A stretch of DNA of 64,000 nucleotides from Marthasterias glacialis (GCA_911728455.2 OU452236.1:10903195-10967194), one strand, 5' to 3'; numbered from the stretch's first letter, positions 50,256 through 61,405 are shown. Notes: generated by a model from the letters alone, not told the origin. Program-made: numbers and translations.

Positions 50256-50888
50256 GCTATTTGCATCATTGTCAACGTTGAGGGCGACTGATGATACATC
50301 AGTTGCGATTCTGGAGTCTTCGCGTCTTGACGGTCCTGTTGCCGAAGTGACACAAAATTTCCTAAAATACCCCAAACGGTGTATTTTCGTCAGAATGTGG
50401 GCCGTGGGAGAAATTTTAGATGGTGATCTTTATCTGTTCTTAAGATTGACTTGGATGAGGTAATGTAAATGCCGTAAAATGCTTTTTTTCAGCCTTCGTG
50501 AGTAGCTGTATAATGTTTGACTTCAAGACGGGGCAGTTTGTGATAGCGCGGGCGGTCCTTTCAGTTTGTGCACCCGTACCCAGGATTCGTATCGGTACCC
50601 TTTGTTTAAATGCAGAGTGCAGAGCCTTTGTTGTGAAGAGGGTATAGGAGAGCTTTGAACTGCTTTTCAATGATTGCCTCGTTGTGTGCGCCAGAGCAGA
50701 ACTGGGCAATCTTTGTGGCTAAATGGACCCACAGTTTGGCCGCTTTGTTTTGCAAAATCGCTATTATCCTTGGGGCGCCAGGTCAGCCTTTTCAAACTGC
50801 CCAGCGCGTTTTGATCTCAACATTCGTTTGTAGCATCTGCGTTAAGAAGAAGTCACCAGATCTTTCTTTCCTTATCAGCCGGCTCACC
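50256..50888 (+). other. GC-richer stretch, possible 5' region of a host gene
   Basis: Less AT-rich than its surroundings, with GC-rich patches such as GTGATAGCGCGGGCGG near 50,540 and GGGGCGCCAGG near 50,770. It leads into an optimal-context ATG at 50,889. Several open frames cross it on both strands, but none shows a domain I recognise. It could be a promoter and 5' untranslated region. No convincing TATA box or initiator is seen. Confidence 0.3.
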
Positions 50889-50915
50889 ATGGCAGGACTG
50901 TATGAAGTAATTGGG
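50889..50915 (+). CDS. Possible first coding exon, J-domain-like N-terminus
   Basis: The ATG sits in a near-optimal context (CTCACCATGG) and opens nine codons reading MAGLYEVIG, immediately followed by a consensus splice donor (GTGAGT at 50,916-50,921) in phase 0. Reading through the donor gives V, S and then a stop. The LYEVIG-V start resembles helix I of J-domain (DnaJ) proteins, which typically open with YYEVLGV. No further J-domain exon with an HPD motif is visible downstream before the retroelement-rich region, so the remaining exons would lie beyond a long intron or the exon is a relic. The match is very short. Confidence 0.28.
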
Positions 50916-51327
50916 GTGAGTTGAACGGTTTTTGGATCAGGCCTTAGCTTTGCTACCTAATGCTAGGTATTTAAGAGGAACTTTGCTTAAGTCAAACCAG
51001 AGCAGCTTTGACTAGTCATGAATGTTTGGATGAAACAGTGTAAGGTAATTCGAGAAATATTTGCCTTATCATGGTTTAGGCCTAAGCAAAAAAAAAAAAA
51101 AAAAAAAAAAAAGAGAGAGAAAAAAAGGATGGTTTCAATGGTTTGTTTAATCGTGACTGCAGGCTTAGCGTCAAATATGCACGTTCGTTTGACATCGGCA
51201 TTCAAGTTGCGGATATACTTTGTTTTAGCGCCTTCAATCACGTATGTGTTCAGGCGGTTTGGAGTTTTGTGACTTTTTATAATAACAACAGTTATAATAA
51301 TAATCAATAATAACAACAATTATAATA
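50916..51327 (+). other. Spacer with poly-A run and AAT-type microsatellite
   Basis: Holds an A run of about 25 bp near 51,089-51,111 followed by GA-rich sequence, then degenerate (AAT)n/(AAC)n sequence at about 51,276-51,335 that leads into the 1.6-kb repeat. No gene is supported here apart from the possible intron downstream of the exon at 50,889. Confidence 0.5.
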
Positions 51328-52912
51328 ATAATAACTAGAAATTAAGTGTTCGTAAAAACGAACACAGGGGTTTCGGCTACATGGATAAAATTGTAAAGAT
51401 GTCATTTAGGTTATGGATGTTAACATGTCCTGAGGTTGAAAAAATACTAATTTTAACGAATAATCTGATAGGTATAGTGAAACTTGACACTTAATGATGT
51501 CGTGATGACGTCATGTGTTTTATTGAACAAGTTGTATTAAGCTTTGTATTGATATACAAATTTCCCATAGGGACGTGGCAATGTTAACTTTGGTGTTATC
51601 CTCTAGCAAAAGTCGTATACATTAGACTGGGCAAGTCTTACACAAATTTGAACATCAGTGATCCTGTCCATTGTTATCATAAATTGAGTTTTCCGTATGT
51701 GCGAATGTACGTTCATGTATAACGTAGTTATGATTATAAAAATATTAAAATCATAACATTGGGAGAACTAGCGATGAATTTGTTATGAGAGAAAGAATAA
51801 ATTAAACATCAACGAAGGAAATGGAGAATAAGACTTGACCTGACTTTTTGGTAAGGCCTACTTTTTTAAACATTTGAAAAGTTTGGCTAACTCACATTAA
51901 TTTTACGGTAATTACACCTGGGTAATGGTAGGACAAACTTGGTCAGATTTAAAAAAAATTAATTCATTTCAATCATTTTTATATTTTCGTTTCAAGTTAT
52001 AATTGTTATTAAATGTTAGTTTAAAACAATTGAGTCTTCTTATAATTATTTAAAAACTAGAATTGTATTCATTCACAAAAATGTAGCTACGAAAAAAAAA
52101 ATTATGTTTGGGGAGTAAAATTTAGCATTGAGATTATGATAGTAAAATATATTAAAAATAAATCTAACAAATCAACAAAGAAAACCCTACAAAGATAAAT
52201 CAGATCAAGGAGCCTTGATCTTACTTTTCGGTCACTTGTAAAAAAAAAAATCGAAATGTTTGCCGATCAATTTTTTGTTTTGTTTCAGACTAAAATTTCG
52301 TGTTGATAATTTGACTATATTAAACAAAAACTGAAACTGTAATGATAAAGGAAAATGAATTTTCAAAAACTTTTGTGACAAAAGAATTGAAAAAAGAGCT
52401 GAAATCGTTAAAAAAAACCGGCTTAGTTTGACCTGTTTGTATCTCTTTGAAGAATTCGCGCGAGTCATCCAAGATAATTCGAAGAAAAACTAAATACTGC
52501 CACGAGAGGGCGCTATACAAGTTTACAGAGGTTCCCTTTCCTCGATCCTTGAACGCAACGATCGACGACGCCGTGTATCGCGTGTACTGTGTGCCTGCGT
52601 GTACTGTGTCCTTCTCGACTTTAGGCGAGGCTCGTTTAAATGCGTGCGTGTCGAGAACATACCACGTGTACAAGTAACAAACAAGTGACAAACTCGGCCT
52701 CCATGATGACTAAGTCGGTCTCGCCACAAATTTAAAAACATTATAACAAACCTAGCATTGACGTAATCATGACGTCATGTGTAATGGAACTAAGTTAAGT
52801 TGAAACCTTCAATTGGGTACAAAATTTAAAGTTTAAGATTAAGTTATGTAAAAGATTACGTGATAACAAAATTCATGTATTAACCAATGAGAGGTCGGGC
52901 CGTACAGGGCCA

Positions 52913-52916
<4 letters not shown>
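51328..52916 (+). repeat. 1.6-kb dispersed repeat, copy 1
   Basis: A direct copy lies at 53,071-54,665 with high similarity throughout. The left end carries a small hairpin (TGTTCGT-AAAA-ACGAACA) and then GGGGTTTCGGCTAC, which equals one arm plus loop start of the neighbouring hairpin units. The right end reads GAGGTCGGGCCGTACAGGGC and runs into (AAT)n. Inside are a CRE-type TGACGTCA near each end (51,506 and 52,770) and a GC-richer 150-bp patch (52,500-52,720). No transposase, RT or Rep-like protein is seen, so it is non-autonomous or non-coding. It may be a Helitron/Helentron-like non-autonomous element or an unclassified family. Confidence 0.82.
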
Positions 52917-52945
<29 letters not shown>

Positions 52946-53070
52946 AAAAAATCTCGACAAAATCAATAGGGGTTTCGGCTACCAGGCCGAAACCCCTAAA
53001 AAAACAAAAATCTCGACAAAATCAATAGGGGTTCCGGCTACCAGGCCGAAACCCCTAATAATATTAAAAA
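52917..53070 (-). repeat. Two hairpin units in reverse orientation between 1.6-kb copies
   Basis: After (AAT)n and a poly-A run, two units read CTCGACAAAATCAATAGGGG and then a GGTTTCGGCTACC loop side and GCCGAAACCCC arm. This is the reverse complement of the units in the large array at 54,686-57,804. The second unit has a GGTTCCGGC substitution in one arm. They sit exactly at the junction between the two copies of the 1.6-kb repeat, linking hairpin and repeat as parts of one system. Confidence 0.85.
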
Positions 53071-54665
53071 TAATAACTAGAAATTAGATGTTCGTAAAAA
53101 CGAACACAAGGGGGTTTCGGCTTCATAGATAAAACCGGAAAGATATCATTTAGGTTTTGGAAGTTAACATGTCCTGAAGTTGAAAAAAAATACTGTTTTT
53201 AACGAATAATCTAATAGGTATAGTGAAACTTGACACTTTAAGATGTCGTGATGACGTCATCTGTTTTATTGAACAAGTTGTAATAAGCTTTGTATTGATA
53301 TACAAATTTCCCATAGCGACGTGGCAATGTTAACTTTGGTGTTATCTTCTAGCAAAAGTCGTATACATTAGACTGGGCAAGTCTTTCACAAATTTGAACA
53401 TTAGTGATCCTGTCCGTTGTTATCATAAATTGAGTTTTCCGTATGTGCGAATATACGTTCATGTATAACGTAGTTATGATTATAAAAATATTAGAATCAT
53501 AATAATGGGAGAACTAGCGAAGAATTTATTGTGAGAGAAAGAATAAATTGAACATCAACGAAGGAGTTGGAGAATAAGACTTGACCTCACTTTTTGGTAA
53601 GGCCTACTTTTTTAAATCTTTGAAAAGTTTGGCTAACTTGCATTAATTTATGGTAATTACACCTCGGTAATGGTTGCACAAACTTGGTCAGGTTTTCAAA
53701 AAATTAATTCATTTCAATCATTTTTATATTTTCGTTTCAAGTTATAAGTTTTATTAAATGTTGTTAGTTTAAAACAATTGAGTCTTCTTATAATTATTTA
53801 AAAACTGGAATTGTATTAATTCACAAGCATGTAGCTACGAAAAAAAACTATTTTTGGGGAGTAAAATTTAGCATTGAGATTATGATAGTAAAATATATTA
53901 AAAAATAAATCTAACAAATCAACAAAGAAAACCCGACAAAGATAAATCAGATCAAGGAGCCTTGATCTTACTTTTCGGTCACTTGTAAAAAAAATTCGAA
54001 ATGTTTGCCGATCAATTTTTGTGTTTTGTTTCAGACTAAAATTTCTTGTTGATAATTTGACTATATTACACAAAAACTGAAACTGTAATGATAAAGGAAA
54101 ATGAATTTTCAAAAACTTTTGTGACAAAAGAATTGAAAAAAGAGCTGAAATCGTAAAAAAAAACCGGCTTAGTTTGACCTGTTTGTATCTCTTTGAAGAA
54201 TTCGCGCGAGTCATCCAAGATAATTCGAAGAAAAACTAAATACTGCCACGAGAGGGCGCTATACAAGTTTACAGAGGTTTCCCCTTTCCTCGATCCTTGA
54301 ACGCAACGATCGACGACGCCGTGTATCGCGTGTACTGTGTGCCTGCGTGTACTGTGTCCTTCTCGACTTTAGGCGAGGCTCGTTTAAATGCGTGCGTGTC
54401 GAGAACATACCACGTGCACAAGTAACAAACAAGTGACAAACTCGGCCTCCATGATGACTAAGTCGGTCTCGCCACAAATTTAAAAACATTTATAACAAAC
54501 CTAGCATTGACGTAATCATGACGTCTTGTGTAATGGAACTAAGTTAAGTTGAAACCTTCAATTGGGTACAAAATTTAAAGTTTAAGATTAAGTTATGTTA
54601 AAGATTACGTGATAACAAAATTCATGTATCAACCAATGAGAGGTCGGGCCGTACAGGGCCAAATA
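53071..54665 (+). repeat. 1.6-kb dispersed repeat, copy 2
   Basis: Second direct copy of 51,328-52,916. It starts ATAACTAGAAATTAGATG with the same TGTTCGT/ACGAACA hairpin, then AGGGGGTTTCGGCTTCAT, and ends in AGAGGTCGGGCCGTACAGGG. It differs from copy 1 by scattered substitutions and small indels; its right-hand CRE motif is mutated to TGACGTCT. It is followed directly by (AAT)n and the first forward hairpin unit. Confidence 0.82.
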
Positions 54666-54799
54666 ATAATAATTATTGTTGTTATTAGGGGTTTCGGCCT
54701 GGTAGCCGAAACCCCTATTGTTTTTGTCGAGATTTTTATTTTTTTTATTAGGGGTTTCGGCCTGGTAGCCGAAACCCCTATTGATTTTGTCGAGATTTT

Positions 54800-54963
<164 letters not shown>

Positions 54964-55310
54964 AGTTTCGGCCTGGTAGCCGAAACCCCTATTGATTTTG
55001 TCGAGATTTTTATTTTTTTATTATTATTATTAGGGGTTTCGGCCTGGTAGCCGAAACCCCTATTGATTTTGTCGAGATTTTTATTTATTTTTTATTATTA
55101 GGGGTTTCGGCCTGGTAGCCGAAACCGCTATTGATTTTGTCGAGATTTTTATTTTTTTTTATTATTAGGGGTTTTGGCCTGGTAGCCGAAACCCCTATTG
55201 ATTTTGTCGAGATTTTTATTTTTTTTTATTATTAGGGGTTTTGGCCTGGTAGCCGAAACCCCTATTGATTTTGTCGAGATTTTTTTTAATTTTTATTATT
55301 GTTATTATTA

Positions 55311-55590
55311 TTATTATTTGGCCCTGTACGGCCCGACCTCTCATTGGTTAATACATGAATTTTGTTATCACGTAATCTTTTACATAACTTAATCTTAAAC
55401 TTTAAATTTTGTACCCAATTGAAGGTTTCAACTTAACTTAGTTCCATTACACATGACGTCATGATTACGTCAATGCTAGGTTTGTTATAATGTTTTTAAA
55501 TTTGTGGCGAGACCGACTTAGTCATCATGGAGGCCGAGTTTGTCACTTGTTTGTTACTTGTACACGTGGTATGTTCTCGACACGCACGCA
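55311..55590 (-). repeat. Truncated inverted copy of the 1.6-kb repeat
   Basis: Reverse complement of the right end of the repeat: it begins TTTGGCCCTGTACGGCCCG and extends to TCTCGACACGCACGCA, matching 52,637-52,916. It is then joined directly to TGGTAGCCGAAACCCC, the second half of a hairpin unit. The junction falls inside both the 1.6-kb repeat and the hairpin, so it marks a rearrangement or gene-conversion breakpoint and not a normal element end. Confidence 0.85.
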
Positions 55591-57804
55591 TGGTAGCCGA
55601 AACCCCTATTGATTTTGTCGAGATTTTTAGTAGGGGTTTCGGCCTGGTAGCCAAAACCCCTATTGATTTTGTCGAGATTTTTATTTTTTTATTATTATTA
55701 TTATTATTATTAGTTTCGGCCTGGTAGCCGAAACCCCTATTGATTTTGTCGAGATTTTTAGTAGGGGTTTCGGCCTGGTAGCCGAAACCCCTATTGATTT
55801 TGTCGAGATTTTTAGTAGGGGTTTCGGCCTGGTAGCCAAAACCCCTATTGATTTTGTCGAGATTTTTATTTTTTTATTATTATTATTATTATTATTAGTT
55901 TCGGCCTGGTAGCCGAAACCCCTATTGATTTTGTCGAGATTTTTATTTTTATTTTTTATTATTATTAGGGGTTTCGGCCTGGTAGCGGAAACCCCTATTG
56001 ATTTTGTCGAGATTTTAATTTTTTTTAATTATTATTATTATTAGGGGTTTCGGCATGGTAGCCGAAACCCCTATTGATTTTGTCGAGATTTTTATTTTTT
56101 TTTATTATTATTATTATTAGGGGTTTCGGCCTGGTAGCCGAAACCCCTATTGATTTTGTCGAGATTTTTAGTAGGGGTTTCGGCATGGTAGCCGAAACCC
56201 CTATTGATTTTGTCGAGATTTTTATTTTTTTTTATTATTATTATTATTAGGGGTTTCGGCCTGGTAGCCGAAACCCCTATTGATTTTGTCGAGATTTTTA
56301 GTAGGGGTTTCGGCCTGGTAGCCGAAACCCCTATTGATTTTGTCGAGATTTTTAGTAGGGGTTTCGGCCTGGTAGCCGAAACCCCTATTGATTTTGTCGA
56401 GATTTTTAGTAGGGGTTTCGGCATGGTAGCCGAAACCCCTATTGATTTTGTCGAGATTTTTATTTTTTTTTATTATTATTATTATTAGGGGTTTCGGCCT
56501 GGTAGCCGAAACCCCTATTGATTTTGTCGAGATTTTTAGTAGGGGTTTCGGCCTGGTAGCCGAAACCCCTATTGATTTTGTCGAGATTTTTATTTTTTTA
56601 AATTATTATTATTAGGGGTTTCGGCCTGGTAGCCGAAACCCCTATTGATTTTGTCGAGATTTAAAAAAAAAAAAATTATTATTAGAGGTTTCGGCCTGGT
56701 AGCCGAAACCCCTATTGATTTTGTCGAGATTTTTTTTTTTTTTTTATTATTATTATTATTAGGGGTTTCGGCCTGGTAGCCGAAACCCCTATTGATTTTG
56801 TCGAGATTTTTAGTAGGGGTTTCGGCCTGGTAGCCGAAACCCCTATTGATTTTGTCGAGATTTTTATTTTTTTTAATTATTATTATTAGGGGTTTCGGCC
56901 TGGTAGCCGAAACCCCTATTGATTTTGTCGAGATTTTTTTTTTTTTAAATTATTATTAGAGGTTTCGGCCTGGTAGCCGAAACCCCTATTGATTTTGTCG
57001 AGATTTTTATTTTTTTTTATTATTATTATTATTAGGGGTTTCGGCATGGTAGCCGAAACCCCTATTGATTTTGTCGAGATTTTTAGTAGGGGTTTCGGCC
57101 TGGTAGCCGAAACCCCTATTGATTTTGTCGAGATTTTTAGTAGGGGTTTCGGCCTGGTAGCCGAAACCCCTATTGATTTTGTCGAGATTTTTATTTTTTT
57201 TTATTATTATTATTAGGGGTTTCGGCCTGGTAGCCGAAACCCCTATTGATTTTGTCGAGATTTTTAGTAGGGGTTTCGGCCTGGTAGCCGAAACCCCTAT
57301 TGATTTTGTCGAGATTTTTATTTTTTTTAATTATTATTATTAGGGGTTTCGGCCTGGTAGCCGAAACCCCTATTGATTTTGTCGAGATTTTTTTTTATTA
57401 TTATTAAAATTAGGGGTTTCGGCCTGGTAGCCGAAACCCCTATTGATTTTGTCGAGTTTTTTTTTATTATTATTATTATTAGGGGTTTCGGCCTGGTAGC
57501 CGAAACCCCTATTGATTTTGTCGAGATTTTTTTTATTATTATTAAAATTAGGGGTTTCGGCCTGGTAGCCGAAACCCCTATTGATTTTGTCGAGATTTTT
57601 TTTATTATTATTAAAATTAGGGGTTTCGGCCTGGTAGCCGAAACCCCTATTGATTTTGTCGAGATTTTTTTTATTATTATTATTATTAGGGGTTTCGGCC
57701 TGGTAGCCGAAACCCCTATTGATTTTGTCGAGATTTTTATTTTTTTTTATTATTAGGGGTTTCGGCCTTGTAGCCGAAACCCCTATTGATTTTGTCGAGA
57801 TTTT

Positions 57805-57914
57805 CATATATTTTTTTTTATTATTATTATAATAATAATAATAACAACAATTATTATAATAATAATAACAACAATTATAATAAAAATAATAATAATAATA
57901 ATAATAATAATAAT
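57805..57914. repeat. (TTA)n to (AAT)n self-complementary microsatellite
   Basis: A T-run and TTATTATTATTAT switch at about 57,831 to ATAATAATAATAA and then AACAACAATT and AATAATAAT runs. Because TTA and TAA are reverse complements, the switch point forms a long AT palindrome. The second LINE begins directly after its last AAT. Confidence 0.85.
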
Positions 57915-59533
57915 CGTCTTCTGAGTGAGAGCATGAAGACGTGGCAAACGAATCTGACAGCCAACAACGATAGTCTGGGCAAGGTATGCATAAGAAGAGG
58001 TATTTTCCAGGGTGACTCTCTGTCTCCGCTGCTTTTTGTTCTGGCATTGATGCCCCTGTCGATGATTCTGAGGAAGGTGAGTGCTGGCTATGTAATGAAG
58101 AGAGACGGATGTAAGATCAACCATCTCCTTTTTAAGGACGATTTGAAGTTATTTGCAAAGAATGAGGCGGAGATCGATTCTTTGGTGCAGACTGTCAGGA
58201 TTTTCAGTGATGACATCGGGATGCAGTTTGGTCTGGAGAAATGTGCTTCAATGACCATGAAGAGGGGAAAGAGGGTACATTCCGATGGCATCGCTCTGCC
58301 AGATGGTGCACAGATGAGGGCTTTGGGTGAGGAGGAAAGTTATCGGTATCTTGGTGTACTAGAATCGGACCACGTCCTTCACGAGGAATCAAAGGTAAGG
58401 CTGAGGGCAGAATACATCAGGCGGGTGAAGAAATGTTTAAAGTCCAAACTGTGTCCGTGTCTTTGATGAGGTACAGTGGGGGTATTATTGAGTGGACTAA
58501 AGAAGATCTAGATGTCACTGACAGAAGGACAAGAAAGCTGATGACCATGCATGGCATGCTACATCCGCGGGCAAACATCAGCAGACTCTATCTTCCAAGG
58601 TCAGAGGGCGGAAGGGGGTTACTGAGCGTGGCAGACAGCGTCAATATCGAGCGAAGGAGCCTACATCGTCATGTCAGGAGCACCGAGGAGAACTTGCTGA
58701 AAATTGCACGAATGTACACGACGGCAGACGAAGCTGGTCCGAAGGAGTACAAGAGGGAAAGGAAAGAGGAAAGACACCAAGATTGGAGGAACAAGCCACT
58801 CATTGGCCGGTTTCTGAGATGTACAGAAGAAGTGGCGAGTTGCAAATCCTGGAATTGGTTAAAGAGCGGAGAACTGAAGAAGGAAACTGAGGGCTTGATA
58901 TACTGCGGCGCAAGACCAGTCTCTAAGGACAAATGTAATGAAGGCGAGGATAGAGAAAACGAACGTTTCTCCTATGTGTAGAATGTGCAACAAGGCAGAA
59001 GAGACTGTATTTCATATTGTCAGCGAATGTAGTAAGATGGCCCAGACGGAGTACAAAGGCAGACATGATAAGTTGGCTAAGGTGGGATCTGTGTAAGAAG
59101 TATTGTGTCCAGGTGCATGCCAAGTGGTACGACCATGTTCCAGAGAAAGTTGTAGAGACCGACGAGGTCAAAATCCTCTGGGACTTTAACATTCAGACTG
59201 ATCATGTTATAGAACATAGACGTCCGGATGTTGTAGTCTTAGATAAGACGAAGAAGATGTGTCATCGACATAGCTGTGCCGGTTGACATAAAAAGGGTGG
59301 CTTCTAAGGAGATGGAAAAGATCGAGAAGTACCAGGACTTGGCCAGGGAACTTCGTAAGATTTGGCAGGTGAAAGTGAAAGTAGTCCCTGTGGTGGTTGG
59401 AGCACTTGGCACCATTCCGAAGGCACTGGAGAAGCATCTGGATCAAATAGGCACAACTGTGAGGGTAGATTTGCTGCAGAAGGCGGCACTTTTGGGAACA
59501 ACTAGGATCCTGCGAAAGACCCTGGAGATCTAA
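57915..59533 (+). pseudogene. RT-endonuclease polyprotein of an RLE LINE, frameshifted
   Basis: The first frame (to 58,464) has RRGIFQGDSLSPLLF and the catalytic region HLLFKDDLKLF, then FGLEKCASMTMKRGK and YRYLGV. The catalytic box reads FKDD where the family has a small or hydrophobic residue before DD. A deletion and frameshift near 58,440 lead to SLMRYSGGIIEWTKEDL and HPRANISRLYLPRSEGGRGL. Another shift near 58,905 gives the frame with the knuckle CRMCNKAEETVFHIVSEC (58,977-59,030), a further one near 59,070 gives WYDHVPEKVVETDEVKILW, and one near 59,262 splits the endonuclease core RRPDVVVLD from VIDIAVPVD. The last frame continues EKIEKYQDLARELRKIW and ends LEI-stop at 59,533. With at least four frame breaks it is clearly dead. 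Confidence 0.9.
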
Positions 59534-59640
59534 GGCTACGGTACGTAGCCCGACTTGAGGAGTTGCCGGCACAGAGGAAAATGAGATCTTTCTTTTGCAT
59601 GCTGTGATATCGTGAAATAATAATAGTAATAATAAATGAT
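57915..59640 (+). mobile_element. 5'-truncated RLE-type LINE (R2/NeSL-like group)
   Basis: The retained part runs from mid reverse transcriptase through a CCHC zinc knuckle to a restriction-enzyme-like endonuclease domain and a short 3' region (59,534-59,640) ending in AATAATAATAGTAATAATAA. The order RT, CCHC, C-terminal endonuclease is characteristic of the non-LTR group that includes R2, R4/Dong, NeSL and Hero. Both flanks are AAT-type microsatellite, so a target duplication cannot be told apart from repeat sequence. The 3' region holds the inverted repeat GGCTACG/CGTAGCC (59,534-59,550). Confidence 0.85.
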
Positions 59641-59789
59641 GAGGATTATAAGGAAATCGACAAATATATATGAATGAATTGTAAATAAAAGTAAATTTCA
59701 CAGCTTGCAAGTAGATAGAGTCACTGGCGTATGGTTCCGTTAATCTCCTCTCGAAATGTATGTGTGTGTGTGCTTTCTTTCTTTCCATT
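59641..59789 (+). other. Short spacer between LINE and recombinase retroelement
   Basis: AT-rich with a (TG)n stretch (59,759-59,772). It ends in TTTCTTTCTTTCCATTAG, a good polypyrimidine tract and AG acceptor, immediately before the gag-like frame. No direct repeat matching the far end of the downstream element was found, so its 5' terminus may be missing. Confidence 0.5.
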
Positions 59790-59791
59790 AG

Positions 59792-60172
59792 GAGAACGCT
59801 TGGGCCTATGGCGACGTTGGTGAGCCCGTCGGTGCCCTATATAAAGGGCTTTGCGTGGCCTTTAAGATTTCCGACAAATGCTTTCAAGCTTAAGTTGAGG
59901 ATGGCTGTGATGATGAGGGGCAGTTCAGGGACCCCACGGAGGCCTGGAAGTTGCAGGTCCTGGCCTTAGCTCCAAATGGGGGTCAGAAGAGGAACCTAGA
60001 AAAGATGATTCAGCGTGTGGAGGCATGCTCTTTAGCGGAGCAGGTTCCCATGAGAAAGCATCAGCGTGAAGAAGCTGATCCACCCACTCAGGAAGGTGCT
60101 GCCGAGCAAGCATTAGACGATGGTGAAGGTGCGGGCCCCAGCGGTGCAGTCTCTGCTACTTCGTTAACCTAG
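59792..60172 (+). pseudogene. Gag-like ORF of the YR retrotransposon
   Basis: One frame runs from GAG AAC GCT after an AG acceptor (ENAWAYGDVGEP, GLCVAFKISDKCFQA), is interrupted by a single TAA at 59,891-59,893, and continues DEGQFRDPTEAWKLQVLALA, then GGQKRNLEKMIQRVEACSLA and an acidic, low-complexity tail ending SATSLT-stop. The single stop inside otherwise continuous protein-like sequence indicates a mutated gene. The WKLQ, LAPNGG and KRNLEKMIQRVE portion resembles the coiled, charged C-terminal part of DIRS-like first ORFs. Assignment as gag rests mainly on position. Confidence 0.65.
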
Positions 60173-60392
60173 AAAAGAGCCAGCTACAGCCAGCCACGCG
60201 TATGGTCCATTTGGGTTTAGGCTTATGTTCAAAGTCTCTTTCGTTTTGGATACCAGAGAAAAAGAAAGTAGCCTTTGCTAGAGTCCGAGAGGATATTTTG
60301 CGGGAGGCAGGGGTGTCCCTGAAGACGATGCAACGTTTTATTGGAAAATGTCAGAGTTTTGTTTTGGTGTCTGTTCATCTGGGAATGTTGCT
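60152..60392 (+). pseudogene. Residual RT thumb/connection region, palm deleted
   Basis: In the +1 frame relative to the gag-like ORF the sequence reads FVNLEKSQLQPATRMVHLGL, then SFWIPEKKKVAFARVREDIL and SLKTMQRFIGKCQSF. This is the conserved stretch that follows the RT active site in DIRS/Ngaro polyproteins. The fingers and palm, including the catalytic aspartate box, are absent: the gag-like frame is fused almost directly to this region near 60,155, showing an internal deletion. A frameshift near 60,370 separates it from the RNase H frame. Confidence 0.82.
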
Positions 60393-61405
60393 CCTTCCTG
60401 TCTGAGCTAGACGACGGCTCGCGGATACCTTTGGGGAGGTCGGTTCGAGATGAGGTCCTCTTTTGGCGTTTTATTGATTCAGTGTCAGAACCAATTCCCT
60501 GGAGGCTGGAGCGCCACTTAATGCTACGACTGAGCTCCGATGCATCAGGATACAGACGGGGTGAAGTTCTCTCGCTTGGGACGGAAGAAATCCCCTTTGG
60601 AGATTACTGGCCCCCGGAGGTACAGAGGTCAACAGACATGTGCTATAAAGAGGCGCTGGCGCTTTACTTCGTCCTCATGTCTGTGATGGACCGGTTATGG
60701 GACCGAAGAGTGGACGTCGAAGTGGACTCATTAAGTTTGTACTACGCATGGTCAGTTCTGAGGGCGAGGTCATCTGCTCTGGCGGGGGTGTTGAGGCTCA
60801 TATTTGCGTTTACCGTGGAGGCGAACTTTGATCTGCGGCTTGAGTGGGTGCCCTCCCGCAGCAACCCAGCGGACGTCCTCTCCAGAGAGCACTCAGGAAG
60901 AGTTAGGCGGCGACTCGGGATTCACTTGGGACCAATGGCTTTGCCCTCAAACGTGCCCAGAGGGAAAGAAGGTCGCCCACTAAAATTCTTCTCCAGGGAT
61001 CCAGTTTATGGCTCCTCCGGTGTGAACGTGTTTGCTCAACCCTGTCATAGAGGAGGGGTGCTGTACGTGTTTCCCCTGTTCGTCCTCATTCCATCTCTTC
61101 TTCGTCTTTTCCATGAGTGGGGTGACGTGTGTGTAACTTTGGTTGTCCCAAAGCATTCTCATCCAAGGACTTGGTGGGCGCACTTAAAGGCTCTGGCCCA
61201 ACAATCGCTTCGTCTCAGTGAAATGGGTCAAAGGGGTGTTCTGGAGGTGCCGTCGCACCACGGTTATGTACCCGACACCATGGGATTCTCATTCGAGCTT
61301 TGGGCTTTCAGGTGTTACTTCCTCCCGGTGCCCCCTCTCAATCAAGCGGGGCTTGTCTTCAATGGAAAAAAGGTCAGTTGTGCTGGTATCGGACTCCATG
61401 TTTAA
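60393..61405 (+). CDS. RNase H and C-terminal extension of the YR retrotransposon
   Basis: The continuous frame contains SVRDEVLFWRFID and then an RNase H fold with its four acidic positions: LSSDASGYRRG (D), MCYKEALALYFVL (E), VDVEVDSLSLYYAW (D) and VPSRSNPADVLSRE (D). The domain degrades the RNA of RNA-DNA hybrids during reverse transcription. After it comes the extension usual for these elements: LKFFSRDPVYGSSGVNVFAQ, YVFPLFVLIPSLL and LVVPKHSHPRTWW. The frame ends at 61,405, overlapping the hydrolase-like frame by 44 bp. It is intact in itself but lacks its upstream RT because of the deletion and frameshift near 60,155-60,370. Confidence 0.85.

Noticed and set aside
50440-50709. 89-residue minus-strand frame as a gene
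   Set aside because: No recognised domain; it overlaps the possible 5' region of the plus-strand exon, and its composition gives no support.
52523-54489. Minus-strand frame of ~72-76 residues conserved between the two 1.6-kb copies (MFLNLWRDRLSHHGG...)
   Set aside because: Conservation reflects recent duplication of the DNA. There is no domain, the ends differ by frameshift, and a competing ATG with a signal-peptide-like MEAEFVTCLLLVHVV runs only 22 codons to a stop.
58088-59788. Minus-strand open frames of 60-190 residues opposite the second LINE
   Set aside because: They are antisense shadows of RT, zinc knuckle and endonuclease coding, without domains of their own.
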